From Eubacteriales bacterium (lineage in GTDB: Bacteria > Bacillota > Clostridia > Lachnospirales > Lachnospiraceae), in the NCBI GenBank assembly GCA_030524135.1, contig JAUNHA010000013.1, forward strand, positions 1-52,767: a stretch of 52,767 nucleotides of DNA, in the 5' to 3' direction. Positions 32,881 through 43,678 of the stretch are shown here, in pieces; positions within the stretch are counted from its first letter, which is position 1; each line of letters begins with the position of its first letter. Position numbers and translations under genes: made by a program. The notes below the pieces were generated by a model. That model had not been told where the DNA came from and ran no database searches. It was given only the letters and a program-made list of their open reading frames with translations.

Positions 32881-33474
32881 TTACGCGAATAATACCTTCT
32901 GTACCTTATCCTGCAAAGTCTCGAGGCTTCCGTCGATCAGTGCCCCGAATGAGCAGTTCTCCTCAATGCCTCCGTAATTTAATACAAAGCCTCCGTCGAT
33001 GTCCGCCGCCTTTTCGGAAAGCTTCAGGCTTCCGCCCTTTTCCTTCGCCAGCGCCTGCAGACCCTCTACAAAGCCCGCCGGGAGCCGGTCAAGATCTTTC
33101 TGACTGAAAGAGATCTCTCCGTCCCTGCCCAGTACGTTCTTTGCAAACAGTTTTTTGATGACATCAAAGTAAGCCGATGTATCCAGACTGCCAAGGCGTT
33201 CTGCCGCCTTTGCGATCGTTTCGTTGATCAGCTCCTGTTTTTTCTCAAGGAGAAGCTGTTTTTTCTTTAATTCAGCCGAGGAATTTCCTCTGTCAAGGAT
33301 GCTCTGGACTTCTGCTTCGGATTTTTTGTTGATCCGGTCACACTCTGCTGCAGTCTTTTCCTCCGCATCTTTTTTGATGCTTTCAGCCTGCACATTCGCG
33401 TCATCGAGCAGCTTTTTTACTTCGCGCTCGGCTTCCGCGCTGATATGACCGATAATTTTATCAAGTCCGCTCAT
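32881..33474 (-). CDS. ntpE: V-type ATP synthase subunit E (peripheral stalk)
   Basis: A 197-residue protein. The first 110 residues are a long charged coiled coil (ISAEAEREVKKLLDDANVQA, SAELKKKQLLLEKKQELINE). A compact C-terminal head follows (VLNYGGIEENCSFGALIDGS). This is the standard layout of subunit E, which pairs with the NtpF coiled coil to form the stator stalks. GGAAGGAG precedes the ATG. Confidence 0.92.
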   Translation of the reverse strand: MSGLDKIIGHISAEAEREVKKLLDDANVQAESIKKDAEEKTAAECDRINKKSEAEVQSILDRGNSSAELKKKQLLLEKKQELINETIAKAAERLGSLDTSAYFDVIKKLFAKNVLGRDGEISFSQKDLDRLPAGFVEGLQALAKEKGGSLKLSEKAADIDGGFVLNYGGIEENCSFGALIDGSLETLQDKVQKVLFA

Positions 33475-33519
33475 CTTATTCTCCTTCCTCTCATTTTCCG
33501 TATCTTTTATTCAGACCGA

Positions 33520-36023
<2,504 letters not shown>

Positions 36024-36088
36024 ACCTTTTTCCTCCTCTCTTTCTTTTTTTCAAATTACTCATACAGGCTGTGCCTGTCCCCCTGAGA

Positions 36089-36400
36089 TCAGTCAAGCAG
36101 CTCGGCGAGCACGGCATCTACAGCCTGTTCCGCCTTATCCGCTACGGCTTTTTTCAATGCATCAATCTCAGTCTGCGCATCTGCGGAGGCCTTTTCCACC
36201 GCCTTCTGCGCCTGCTCCGATGCCGTCAGAGCTTTGGCCCGGGCAGCCGCCCCTGCTTCATCGATTTTCTTCTTTGAAGCTTCCTGTGCAAGACTTTTCG
36301 CATCTTTCACAAGCTTTTCGGCGTCCGCTTTCGCTTTTTCAAGCGCTTTCTGGCCTTCCATCTCTGCCTTTTTTACGGCATCGATAATTTCTTTTGCCAT
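36089..36400 (-). CDS. ntpF: V-type ATP synthase stalk subunit G (NtpF-like coiled coil)
   Basis: A 103-residue protein that is nearly all coiled coil, rich in Ala, Lys, Glu and Asp (KAEMEGQKALEKAKADAEKL, SEQAQKAVEKASADAQTEID). Its first place in the operon and composition match NtpF/subunit G, which pairs with subunit E in the peripheral stalks. GGGAGG lies before the ATG, and a consensus promoter about 35 bases further up drives the whole ntpFIKECGABD operon. Confidence 0.85.
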   Translation of the reverse strand: MAKEIIDAVKKAEMEGQKALEKAKADAEKLVKDAKSLAQEASKKKIDEAGAAARAKALTASEQAQKAVEKASADAQTEIDALKKAVADKAEQAVDAVLAELLD

Positions 36401-36434
36401 TTTCTACCTCCCCACTTACAGTCTTGGTAGACTC

Positions 36435-36463
36435 ATTATATTATCTTTAATTGTTTTTTTCAA
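36435..36463 (-). promoter_or_regulatory. Sigma-A promoter of the V-ATPase operon
   Basis: On the minus strand TTGAAA (complement of 36458-36463) and a perfect TATAAT (complement of 36435-36440) are separated by 17 bases, upstream of ntpF. No other promoter of this quality lies between the nine genes. Confidence 0.8.
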
Positions 36464-36784
36464 CGTGCAAAATATTTCGCGAGCGCATCTTTTTCAGCGA
36501 AATTACCAATAAAGCGCATTGTTTTTCCTTTATTTTTCTTGCCCGCGTCAATATCTTCGGCGGCACTAAATATACACAAATTTTAATCGATGATCACTAA
36601 TTACACACTCTATTTGACATTTTTTTATCAAATGCGAAATTTTCCTCTTTTCAATTTTGTTGATTTTTTCACAAAATAACATCCGATTACGATAAATACA
36701 GCCTCCCGTCATCCCGACGATTGGCTGTGTTTTAATTTCGCTATATGAACTTTTATTCATTTGTGAATCTTTTTTTACATTTTT
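36464..36784. other. AT-rich intergenic region with one stem-loop
   Basis: Between the V-ATPase promoter and the MATE stop codon I see no supported gene; a 64-codon frame at 36566-36760 lacks a ribosome-binding site and any family resemblance. ACAGCC (36699-36704) and GGCTGT (36723-36728) form a stem with a GC-rich 18-base loop, possibly the terminator of the MATE gene. Confidence 0.45.
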
Positions 36785-38131
36785 TTACAAGCGGGAGAGC
36801 ATTTTGCGGCCAAGCGTGATATACAGAATGACAGAAACACAGGGGCCCAGAATATCCGACACCGGTTCGCAGTAAAAAATCTCTTCCGCGCTGAAGATCA
36901 GCGGGATTGTGAATACACAGGCAAAATAAAGCACCTTCCTCCATGCAGAAAGCGCAAAGGCATATTTGAAAACGCCCATACCCGTAAATCCATCCACGAT
37001 CGTATACTGCACCGCGAGAAGCGGAACGCCGATCGTATAGAGGCGGATAATGTGCGCTGTCATCTCCACGTAAGCCGGCTCCCGTGTGAAGATGCGGATA
37101 AAGTACTGCGGCACGGTCTGTGCGATCAGAAACATACACAGACTGAACAAAAAGCTGACTGCAAGGATCCACTTCTGCGCGCGCATGATTTTATCAGGAC
37201 GTCTGGCACCGTAATTAAATCCGAGGATCGTCTGGGTCCCGCCCGTGATGCCGCCGAGCGGCATCGTAATGATCAGCATGAACGACTGGAGGATCGTATT
37301 GCAGGTCAGAAGCATATCACCGTCCGGCCCGCCATACTTTGTCAGCATCGCGTTCAGGGAGATCAGCATGACGTTGTCAAAGGCTATGATCAGAAACGGT
37401 GTAAGGCCGACCAGAAATACATTTTTAATGATCTTAAGCTCCGGACGGATAAAGCGTATTTTAAGCGCTGAATGCCTTCCGAACAGAAATGACAGTACAA
37501 ATATACAGCTTAAAAGCTGTGAGAGGATCGTTGCAAGCGCGGCTCCGGCGACCTTCATATTCAGAGCAAAAATAAATACGGGATCCAGTATGATATTTGC
37601 CGCCGCTCCGATCAGCACGGAACACATAGCCGTTTTTGAATAGCCCTGACAAATGATAAACTGATTCATCCCCGTAGAGAGCAGCGCAAAAAGCGTGCCC
37701 GCAAGATAGATCGTGAGATATTCATTTGCATAGGGGAAAATCGCCTCAGAGGCGCCAAACCACCAGAGAAGCTTTTCTTTTAAAAGCAATGAAATGATCA
37801 TTACCGCAACTGCGATCGCGCCAAGAAACCAGAAGCAGTTGGACATGATACGCTCAGCCTCTGCTTCCCGCTTCGCTCCGAGACGTATGCTCACAAGCGG
37901 ACCGCCCCCGATCCCGACCATGGAAGCAAACGCCGTGATCAACGTCACGATCGGACCGCAGATCCCGACCCCTGCGAGCGCGGTCTCTCCGATCTGCGGA
38001 ATGTTTCCGATATACATCCTGTCCACAATGCTGTAAAGAACACTGACAAACTGAGCGGCCATGCTCGGAAGCGCCAGCCCCAGAACAAGCCCGCGGATAT
38101 TGTCGCTGTCCAGTTTTGTCGTCATACCCAT
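36785..38131 (-). CDS. MATE family multidrug/sodium antiporter
   Basis: A 448-residue membrane protein with twelve predicted helices in two repeats. Typical MATE blocks are visible: LVLGLALPSMAAQFVSVLYS, IVDRMYIGNIPQIGETALAG, FIICQGYSKTAMCSVLIGAA, and GGITGGTQTILGFNYGARRP in the second half. These transporters export cationic drugs or metabolites in exchange for Na+ or H+. With a sodium V-ATPase next door, Na+ coupling is attractive but unproven. AGGGGGATTTTTTATT precedes the ATG. The promoter region holds a 9-bp inverted repeat that may be an operator. Confidence 0.9.
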   Translation of the reverse strand: MGMTTKLDSDNIRGLVLGLALPSMAAQFVSVLYSIVDRMYIGNIPQIGETALAGVGICGPIVTLITAFASMVGIGGGPLVSIRLGAKREAEAERIMSNCFWFLGAIAVAVMIISLLLKEKLLWWFGASEAIFPYANEYLTIYLAGTLFALLSTGMNQFIICQGYSKTAMCSVLIGAAANIILDPVFIFALNMKVAGAALATILSQLLSCIFVLSFLFGRHSALKIRFIRPELKIIKNVFLVGLTPFLIIAFDNVMLISLNAMLTKYGGPDGDMLLTCNTILQSFMLIITMPLGGITGGTQTILGFNYGARRPDKIMRAQKWILAVSFLFSLCMFLIAQTVPQYFIRIFTREPAYVEMTAHIIRLYTIGVPLLAVQYTIVDGFTGMGVFKYAFALSAWRKVLYFACVFTIPLIFSAEEIFYCEPVSDILGPCVSVILYITLGRKMLSRL

Positions 38132-38143
38132 AATAAAAAATCC

Positions 38144-38191
38144 CCCTGTCGGTATCGCCTCTCATTATAGCGAACCGACAGGGAAAATCAA
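38144..38191 (-). promoter_or_regulatory. MATE promoter overlapping a 9-bp inverted repeat and the hydrolase end
   Basis: CCCTGTCGG (38144-38152) and CCGACAGGG (38175-38183) are perfect arms. In the leftward direction TTGATT (complement of 38186-38191) and TATAAT (complement of 38164-38169) are 16 bases apart, so one arm lies in the promoter spacer and the other just after the start point. As RNA read through from the hydrolase gene, the same dyad followed by six T resembles a terminator. Confidence 0.55.
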
Positions 38192-39186
38192 TCCAGAAAA
38201 TCAAATACCGTGCTCCAGTAAAGCTCCGGTTCCCGCAGATACGACTCAACATGCCCTGCTCCGCCTACCGTAAGCAGCTTTTTATCTGCAGATGCACAGG
38301 CATCATAGTTTTCATACACCATCTCAAACGGAACAAAATTATCTTTATCTCCGTGGATAAAGAGCATCGGCACGCGGCATTTTGCAAGCTGCCGAAGCGA
38401 AGACGCTTCCTTAAAATGATAGCCTGCCCGCACCCCCGCCATCACATCAGCCATATAAAGAGCCGGAAATGCCGGAAGATGATACAGATAGCGAAGCTCT
38501 GAAGCAAATTCATCCCATACGGAAGTATATCCGCTGTCCTCCACGATCGCCTTCACCTGCTCCGGAAGCGCTTCTCCCGAAGTCATCATGACTGTCGCGC
38601 CTCCCATGGAGACGCCATGAAGATAAATTTCAGCCTGCGGGTCGAGACTTGTCAGGTAATCGATCCACTTCACAATGTCCAGACGGTCAAGCCAGCCCAT
38701 TCCGATGTACTGTCCTTCCGAACCGCCGTGCCCGCGGTTATCCGGGGAAAGTACCTGATAGCCGCGGCTCAGATACACGCTCACGATCTCCTGTGAGGAG
38801 GATGCTGTTCTCGAAGACGAATAGCCATGTACAAAAATGACCCACTGATGCTCCCGTTCACCCGCCTGCATATACCGGTCCGCTTCCAGCCTGAGCCCGT
38901 CATCAGAGGTGATCGTCACAACCTCTTTCCCGATTGCAGGATCGGAAAATACGTCCTCACGAAAGGTCTCATAAGCCGTCCGGGATGCATTGATGATTGC
39001 CTGATCTTCACCGCTCAGCGAATCCGCCGGTTCAATGTCCTCATTAAAACTGTCCTGCCGCAGGATCGCAAAATTCACAAAATAATTCCCGACAGCAACT
39101 GTAAGCACACCGGTCAGGATACACAGCGCGAGCAAAATGAGCAGGATACGCTTTCCCGCAGATTTTTTATGGTTCTGATGATTCAT
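38188..39186 (-). CDS. Membrane-anchored alpha/beta hydrolase
   Basis: A 332-residue protein with an N-terminal anchor (ILLILLALCILTGVLTVAVG) and an alpha/beta hydrolase fold outside. Seen are the oxyanion-hole region VIFVHGYSSSR, the nucleophile elbow HGVSMGGATVMM with Ser, an acid in HGDKDNFVPFEM, and the His in GGAGHVESY. The family (YqkD/BEM46-like) includes esterases and peptidases of unknown natural substrate. The Cys in the anchor could be a lipobox, but the context LLALC is weak. The ribosome-binding site is weak. It lies upstream of the MATE gene on the same strand. Confidence 0.85.
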   Translation of the reverse strand: MNHQNHKKSAGKRILLILLALCILTGVLTVAVGNYFVNFAILRQDSFNEDIEPADSLSGEDQAIINASRTAYETFREDVFSDPAIGKEVVTITSDDGLRLEADRYMQAGEREHQWVIFVHGYSSSRTASSSQEIVSVYLSRGYQVLSPDNRGHGGSEGQYIGMGWLDRLDIVKWIDYLTSLDPQAEIYLHGVSMGGATVMMTSGEALPEQVKAIVEDSGYTSVWDEFASELRYLYHLPAFPALYMADVMAGVRAGYHFKEASSLRQLAKCRVPMLFIHGDKDNFVPFEMVYENYDACASADKKLLTVGGAGHVESYLREPELYWSTVFDFLD

Positions 39187-39269
39187 TTCTCTTAAAACAG
39201 CTCTTTCTTTTATTTTACTTTTTTTCTTCTGTTGTTTATTTTCTGTTTTTCACATTTTTCCGGCACGGT

Positions 39270-40484
39270 CTACAGTTCATCCACAACCTGAAAAATATAA
39301 AACTTCAGATAATAAGACTCATCTGCCGCCCAGAGAATCGGATGATCCGGTGCCTGCTGCCGGAATTCCACCTGGCGAAGCCTCCGGTGTCCTGCACCGT
39401 TTGCCGCCTCACGAATGGTTTTTGTCATCAGCTCCGGAGTCAGAAAATGTGAGCAGGAGCAGGTCGCAAAGAAACCGCCGTTTTTCACAAGCCGAAGTCC
39501 CCGCATATTGATGTCCCGATAGCCCTTGACAGCCTGTTTGACAGTCTCTTTCGATTTCGTAAATGCCGGCGGATCAAGAATGACAACATCATATTTTTCG
39601 CCCGCCGCTTCCAGCTTCGGAAGCAGGTCAAATACATCCTCACAACGGAACTTTATAATAGAAGAAAGTCCGTTCAGCTCTGCATTTTTCTCTGCCTGCG
39701 CGATCGCTGTTTCCGAAATATCCACCGCTGTCACTTCAGAAGCGCCTGCCTGCGCCGCATTCAGCGCAAAGGTTCCGGTATGCGTAAAGCACTCCAGCAC
39801 GCGCTTATCCTTACACAGTCTCCGGATCGCCGCACGGTTATACTTCTGGTCGAGGAAAAATCCGGTCTTCTGCCCGTCCGCCACATCCACGAGGTACTTC
39901 ACACCATTTTCTTCAATTTCCACATTGGTATCGAAGGCTTCTCCAATAAAGCCCTTGCGAAGCTGCATTCCCTCCTTGAGGCGGACCCGGGCATCACTGC
40001 GTTCATAGATTCCCCGGATCGTAATACCGTCCTCAAGCAGCACCTTTTTGATCGCCGCGAGAATTTCCTCTTTCATACGGTCAATGCCGAGCGCCAGAGA
40101 TTCCACAACGAGCACATCTGAAAATTTGTCTACAACAAGACCCGGCAGGAAATCAGCCTCTCCGAAAATCAGCCTGCAGGCATTCGTATCCACCACACTT
40201 TTTCGGTATTCCCAGGCATTGCGGACCCTTTTTTCAAGAAACGCTTCGCCGGGAACGTCTTCCTTCCATCTTGAAAGCAGACGGACGGTGATTTTGGATG
40301 CAGTATTGATAAAACCCCATCCCATAAAATATCCATCAAAATCGTGTACTTCGATGATATCTCCATTTTCAAAATCGCCCTCTATTCTATCGATCTCATT
40401 GTCATAGACCCACATGCCGCCTGACTTTAACGTCCTGCCGCGTCCCTTGATCAGCCAAACTTTTGCGTCTGCCTTTCTTATCAT
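39270..40484 (-). CDS. rlmI: 23S rRNA (cytosine-C5)-methyltransferase RlmI-like
   Basis: A 404-residue class I SAM-dependent methyltransferase. It begins with a PUA RNA-binding domain (KVWLIKGRGRTLKSGGMWVY), has a middle EEHD-like domain, and a C-terminal Rossmann domain: VLECFTHTGTFALNAAQAGA (SAM loop), VVILDPPAFTKSK (motif IV) and GGFFATCSCSHFL with the catalytic cysteines. This is the RlmI architecture. The enzyme methylates a cytosine of 23S rRNA in E. coli; the exact target here is inferred. The start is supported by homology, with only a weak ribosome-binding site. Confidence 0.88.
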   Translation of the reverse strand: MIRKADAKVWLIKGRGRTLKSGGMWVYDNEIDRIEGDFENGDIIEVHDFDGYFMGWGFINTASKITVRLLSRWKEDVPGEAFLEKRVRNAWEYRKSVVDTNACRLIFGEADFLPGLVVDKFSDVLVVESLALGIDRMKEEILAAIKKVLLEDGITIRGIYERSDARVRLKEGMQLRKGFIGEAFDTNVEIEENGVKYLVDVADGQKTGFFLDQKYNRAAIRRLCKDKRVLECFTHTGTFALNAAQAGASEVTAVDISETAIAQAEKNAELNGLSSIIKFRCEDVFDLLPKLEAAGEKYDVVILDPPAFTKSKETVKQAVKGYRDINMRGLRLVKNGGFFATCSCSHFLTPELMTKTIREAANGAGHRRLRQVEFRQQAPDHPILWAADESYYLKFYIFQVVDEL

Positions 40485-40530
40485 GCGTTCCCGTTCTCAC
40501 TTTCCTATTTTCTGCAGTGCCGTTTACCAC

Positions 40531-40559
40531 ACAGAGGATCCCGTTACGGGATCCCCTGT
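40531..40559. other. Stem-loop between the DJ-1 and rlmI genes
   Basis: ACAG-A-GGATCCC and GGGATCC-C-CTGT pair with one mismatch around a 5-base loop. There is no T tract on either side. It lies 7 bases after the DJ-1 stop and could be a weak terminator or an mRNA-stabilising hairpin. Confidence 0.45.
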
Positions 40560-40565
40560 CTCAGC

Positions 40566-41120
40566 TTATATCTGATCGTACTGAATCGTCTGCTTCAGCG
40601 CTGCCGACTCCGTCTCAGAGCAAAGCAGACCTACAAGCTCAAGCCCCAGATCCAGCGCATAGCCGAGGCCGCGCGCTGTCGTTACATTTCCATCCGTCAC
40701 CACGCCTGTATGGCTGTATTCCGCGCCTGAAAGCTTCTCCTCAAATCCCGGAAAACAGGTTGCTTTCCGGCCTTTCAGAAATCCAAGCGCGCCAAGCACG
40801 GAAGGCGCAGCACAGATTGCAGCCACCCGCTTTCCGGCTTTATAGTGTCTGCGCAGAGCATCTGTGAGAACTTCACATTCCATCAGATGTGTGGTCCCCG
40901 GCATGCCTCCGGGAAGGAAGAGCACCTCTGCATCCGACAGACAGGCATCTGCAATCGTCGTATCGCACACAATGCGGATACCATGTGATCCGGTTACCTC
41001 ACATCCCTCATTGATTGAAACAAGTACCGTATCTATTCCGGCTCTGCGCAGCACGTCCACAACTGCCAGGCACTCTACCTCTTCCGAGCCGTTTGCAAGA
41101 AACGCATATACTTTTGCCAT
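40566..41120 (-). CDS. DJ-1/PfpI family protein
   Basis: A 184-residue protein: MAKVYAFLANGSEEVECLAV with the conserved Glu, VLFLPGGMPGTTHLMECEVL, and the nucleophile elbow VAAICAAPSVLGALGFLKGR with the reactive Cys. The end reads YALDLGLELVGLLCSE. It is the DJ-1/YajL/ThiJ type, linked with protein or nucleotide deglycation and oxidative stress, although the activity remains debated. GGAGGAGAGAA precedes the start. It lies 68 bases after the dehydrogenase gene on the same strand. Confidence 0.9.
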   Translation of the reverse strand: MAKVYAFLANGSEEVECLAVVDVLRRAGIDTVLVSINEGCEVTGSHGIRIVCDTTIADACLSDAEVLFLPGGMPGTTHLMECEVLTDALRRHYKAGKRVAAICAAPSVLGALGFLKGRKATCFPGFEEKLSGAEYSHTGVVTDGNVTTARGLGYALDLGLELVGLLCSETESAALKQTIQYDQI

Positions 41121-41188
41121 TTCTCTCCTCCTTATTCACGCATCATTTATGATACTGCACGCTTTCTCAGCTTCTATCCATCACCGGG

Positions 41189-42100
41189 TTATTCCGCCTG
41201 CTCATAATGCTTCAGCAGCGCCTGCGTACCTTCTGCCGCATGCCCGTCCTCTTCCAAATTCTTACAGATCTGCCGCACATGCTCAAGGATCTCAAGCGTT
41301 AACCCGTTTTCCTTTGCCGCCTCATCCGCAAGGGTCATATCCTTCACAAAATGCTTCATCATGAAGCCCGGCGCAAAGTCTCCTTCCATTCCCTTTTTCG
41401 CCACATTTGAAAGCTGGAAGCTTGCCGCGGCTCCCGTTCCGATCGTTTCAAGCATCTGCCCGGGATCAAGCCCTGCCGCTTTTGCATAACTGATCGCTTC
41501 ACATGCACCGGAAAGCGCGCCCGCGATTGCGATCTGATTGCACATTTTCACATGCTGGCCGCTGCCTGCCTTTCCAAAATGTACGATCTTTTTCCCCATT
41601 ACCGCAAAAACCGGCTCCATTGCTGCAAATGCCTCATCATCTCCGCCGACAAGGATCGTCAGAGTGGCAGCCTTTGCCCCGGTATCTCCTCCCGTTACCG
41701 GTGCATCCAGCGCATAAATTTCCTTTTCCTTTGCCGCTTCATATATTTTTGCTGCCAAAGCCGGAGAGGACGTTGTCATATCAGCCAGATACGCGCCTTT
41801 CTTTGCATGGGCCAGAATGCCGTCTTCACCGAGATATACTTCTTCCACATCTTTCGGATATCCAACGATCGTAATTACCGCATCCTGTCCTTCCGCACAG
41901 GCACCCGGAGTAGCGCACCAGCGCGCGCCGCGCCTGATCAGTTCTTCCGCTTTTTCTTTTGTTCTGTTGTAAACAGACAGCTCATAGCCTGCTGCCATGA
42001 GGTGTCCTGCCATCGCCGCTCCCATAATACCGGTTCCGATAAATCCGATTTTGTTGATCTTCGGAATGTTTGCATCCTGTATCAGATTTGCATTTACCAT
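41189..42100 (-). CDS. NAD(P)-dependent beta-hydroxyacid dehydrogenase (3-hydroxyisobutyrate/GarR type)
   Basis: A 303-residue enzyme. The nucleotide-binding start is KIGFIGTGIMGAAMAGHLMA, followed by the dinucleotide discriminator YNRTKEKAEEL, the substrate motif DAPVTGGDTGAKAATLTILV, and the catalytic Lys in GSGQHVKMCNQIAIAGAL. These define beta-hydroxyacid dehydrogenases: tartronate semialdehyde reductase, 3-hydroxyisobutyrate dehydrogenase and relatives. The Arg following the Tyr-Asn at the end of the second strand hints at NADP. No pathway genes lie next to it, so the substrate is open. AAGGGAG precedes the ATG. Confidence 0.88.
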   Translation of the reverse strand: MVNANLIQDANIPKINKIGFIGTGIMGAAMAGHLMAAGYELSVYNRTKEKAEELIRRGARWCATPGACAEGQDAVITIVGYPKDVEEVYLGEDGILAHAKKGAYLADMTTSSPALAAKIYEAAKEKEIYALDAPVTGGDTGAKAATLTILVGGDDEAFAAMEPVFAVMGKKIVHFGKAGSGQHVKMCNQIAIAGALSGACEAISYAKAAGLDPGQMLETIGTGAAASFQLSNVAKKGMEGDFAPGFMMKHFVKDMTLADEAAKENGLTLEILEHVRQICKNLEEDGHAAEGTQALLKHYEQAE

Positions 42101-42176
42101 AGTGTTTTGCTCCCTTCTTTTGCGCCCCGTTGATCCGGAAGCGCCTGCCGGTTCCCGTCAGAACCCCCGTTTTGAA

Positions 42177-42686
42177 TCACCTCTCAATATTAATCTGGCA
42201 CATCTGCATTGCTGAAAGCGCATTTTCATGACTTTCAGGCGTTACCCCTGCACATAGATCCGCATCAACACTTACTTCCTTCTCCGGATAATATGCCTTT
42301 AACAGCATTGCATTTGAAATGACACAGATATCCGTGCACAGCCCGCAGAGCTCGAACGCGTCATAATCCGCGCAAAGCTTCATGAGCTCCACCGACCCGA
42401 ACGTCGGCTTTTCAACGCATTTTTCTGCATATGGAAGCAGCGCATCGCATATTTCCCATCCAGGCGTCCCTTTTATACAGTGCGCGACCGGGAGCTTTCT
42501 CCCTTCCTGTGTACTCAGGTAATCATCGCCATGCGTATCCTGCGTGAAAATGATGCCCTCCCCCGATGCTTTTGCCTCCCGGCACCGCTTTTCTACAGCC
42601 GGCACGATTGCCTGCGCTTCTTTGGTACCAAGACTTCCGGTAATAAAATCATTTTGCATATCGATTACGATCAATACTTTTTTCAT
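42177..42686 (-). CDS. Cysteine hydrolase, nicotinamidase/isochorismatase family
   Basis: A 169-residue protein with the catalytic Asp in KKVLIVIDMQNDFITGSLGT, Lys in EKPTFGSVELM, and the nucleophile Cys in LCGLCTDICVISNAMLLKAY, i.e. the full catalytic triad of the family. IFTQDTHGDDYLSTQEGRKL carries the conserved metal-site Asp and His residues, a nicotinamidase-like feature. A role in NAD recycling is thus likely but not certain. GGAGGCATT sets the start at 42686; the frame to 42728 extends into non-coding sequence. Confidence 0.85.
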   Translation of the reverse strand: MKKVLIVIDMQNDFITGSLGTKEAQAIVPAVEKRCREAKASGEGIIFTQDTHGDDYLSTQEGRKLPVAHCIKGTPGWEICDALLPYAEKCVEKPTFGSVELMKLCADYDAFELCGLCTDICVISNAMLLKAYYPEKEVSVDADLCAGVTPESHENALSAMQMCQINIER

Positions 42687-42804
42687 AATGCCTCCAGACA
42701 CTGCAGTTCGGATCATGTACCATAACAAAGTATACTACAAACAGGGGGTTATGTCACTCGATGGTTTTCAGGGCTTGCGCACTGTGCCCCTGCTCTTTCG
42801 GTAA

Positions 42805-43491
42805 TCATGGTAAAGTAGACAGATAAAGTCCTTCCATATCTTCTATTTTTCTATTAAGTGCCAAATGATAAATTCTGTTTGCAACGATATCTGCAGCTCT
42901 GATCAATGTATTCTTACCGGAATCGCAGAACTGTAATTCTATTCCTTCCAGATTATCAAATAAAGGTGGAAAAAATGTATCATACCTGCAATTATACGTT
43001 CCATTCTTAAATTCCTGTTCTAATGCCTCTCTTAACTCATAGTGGCCATTCGTCGCTGTGCTGTGCTCATCATTATAAACATGGATATTGCACACTTCCT
43101 CCCGATTAATCTTATTTTCTTTTAACAAACGCTCTAACGCACGTTTTAATCCAATTTTATAAGCATAATCAAGATAGCGCTGTTTATCCTTTTTACTTTG
43201 AAATATCCGATCCAAAACCCTGTTTTGGTTTATGACCACCCCAAAACGTATCGCTTCATTTAAAGAACGATACAGTTTTCCTTTTTCCTTATTCGTAATT
43301 TTACAGGCTTTCAACTCTTCTTCCGCAGTGTATCCGCCATTAAAACGTATTATTTTTTCAGCCGCGCTGTATTTATGCGCATAATCATCTTTTTGTTTCT
43401 TACCTAAAAAGATTAATCCGCCAAATACATATATCTCATTATGAACTTTGTCAAACACACCAGACTCATCAGAATATACGAACAGATCCAT
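42805..43491 (-). CDS. DUF3800 protein downstream of the CRISPR array
   Basis: A 228-residue protein. The DUF3800 marks are the acidic start MDLFVYSDESG, the internal IHVYNDEHST, and the C-terminal block DSGKNTLIRAADIVANRIYH. The family is predicted to have an RNase H-like fold with acidic active-site residues, is scattered in genomic islands and phages, and is often taken as a defence or toxin-like function. No activity is established. AAAGAGG precedes the ATG. The gene follows the CRISPR terminator on the same strand, and the 100 bases before it fold into a stem enclosing the loop of a possible structured RNA. Its AT-rich composition matches the CRISPR locus rather than the core genes. Confidence 0.82.
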   Translation of the reverse strand: MDLFVYSDESGVFDKVHNEIYVFGGLIFLGKKQKDDYAHKYSAAEKIIRFNGGYTAEEELKACKITNKEKGKLYRSLNEAIRFGVVINQNRVLDRIFQSKKDKQRYLDYAYKIGLKRALERLLKENKINREEVCNIHVYNDEHSTATNGHYELREALEQEFKNGTYNCRYDTFFPPLFDNLEGIELQFCDSGKNTLIRAADIVANRIYHLALNRKIEDMEGLYLSTLP

Positions 43492-43509
43492 AGTTTACCT
43501 CTTTGGGAT

Positions 43510-43536
43510 AAAAAAAGCGCCGCCGAATGGCGACGC
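43510..43536 (-). terminator. Intrinsic terminator between CRISPR array and DUF3800 gene
   Basis: On the minus strand GCGTCGCC, loop ATTC, GGCGGCGC with one mismatch, then seven T. It would end the pre-crRNA, or a short RNA starting within 43540-43600, about 19 bases before the DUF3800 start codon. Confidence 0.8.
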
Positions 43537-43537
43537 C

Positions 43538-43589
43538 CTCGTGGTCGGTGCCAGCACATGACACTTAAACGTTAATTCGATTGCACGAG
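43538..43589 (-). ncRNA. Candidate structured RNA upstream of DUF3800
   Basis: On the minus strand CTCGTG (complement of 43584-43589) pairs with CACGAG (complement of 43538-43543), enclosing about 40 bases with further short pairings (TTAACGTTTAA, GTGC/GCAC). It is followed at once by the terminator hairpin at 43510-43536. Conserved RNA structures have been described upstream of DUF3800 genes in other bacteria. I cannot test here whether this is one of them. Confidence 0.4.
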
Positions 43590-43678
43590 TATACAGCGTA
43601 TCTCTACCTGCACCCTTACTTTAACATATTCCAGGTTTATTTTAAAGCCATAAATCGTTAATTTTCTATAAATTATAG

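Noticed and set aside
36699-36728. A riboswitch before the V-ATPase operon
   Set aside because: The stem-loop lies beyond the operon promoter, outside its transcript, and I recognise no aptamer consensus.
36566-36760. A 64-codon frame in the gap before the MATE gene
   Set aside because: No ribosome-binding site, AT-rich, contains the stem-loop at 36699-36728, no known family.
43547-43620. A tRNA or tracrRNA-like gene beside the array
   Set aside because: No cloverleaf or TTCGA arm is present, and type I-C needs no tracrRNA.
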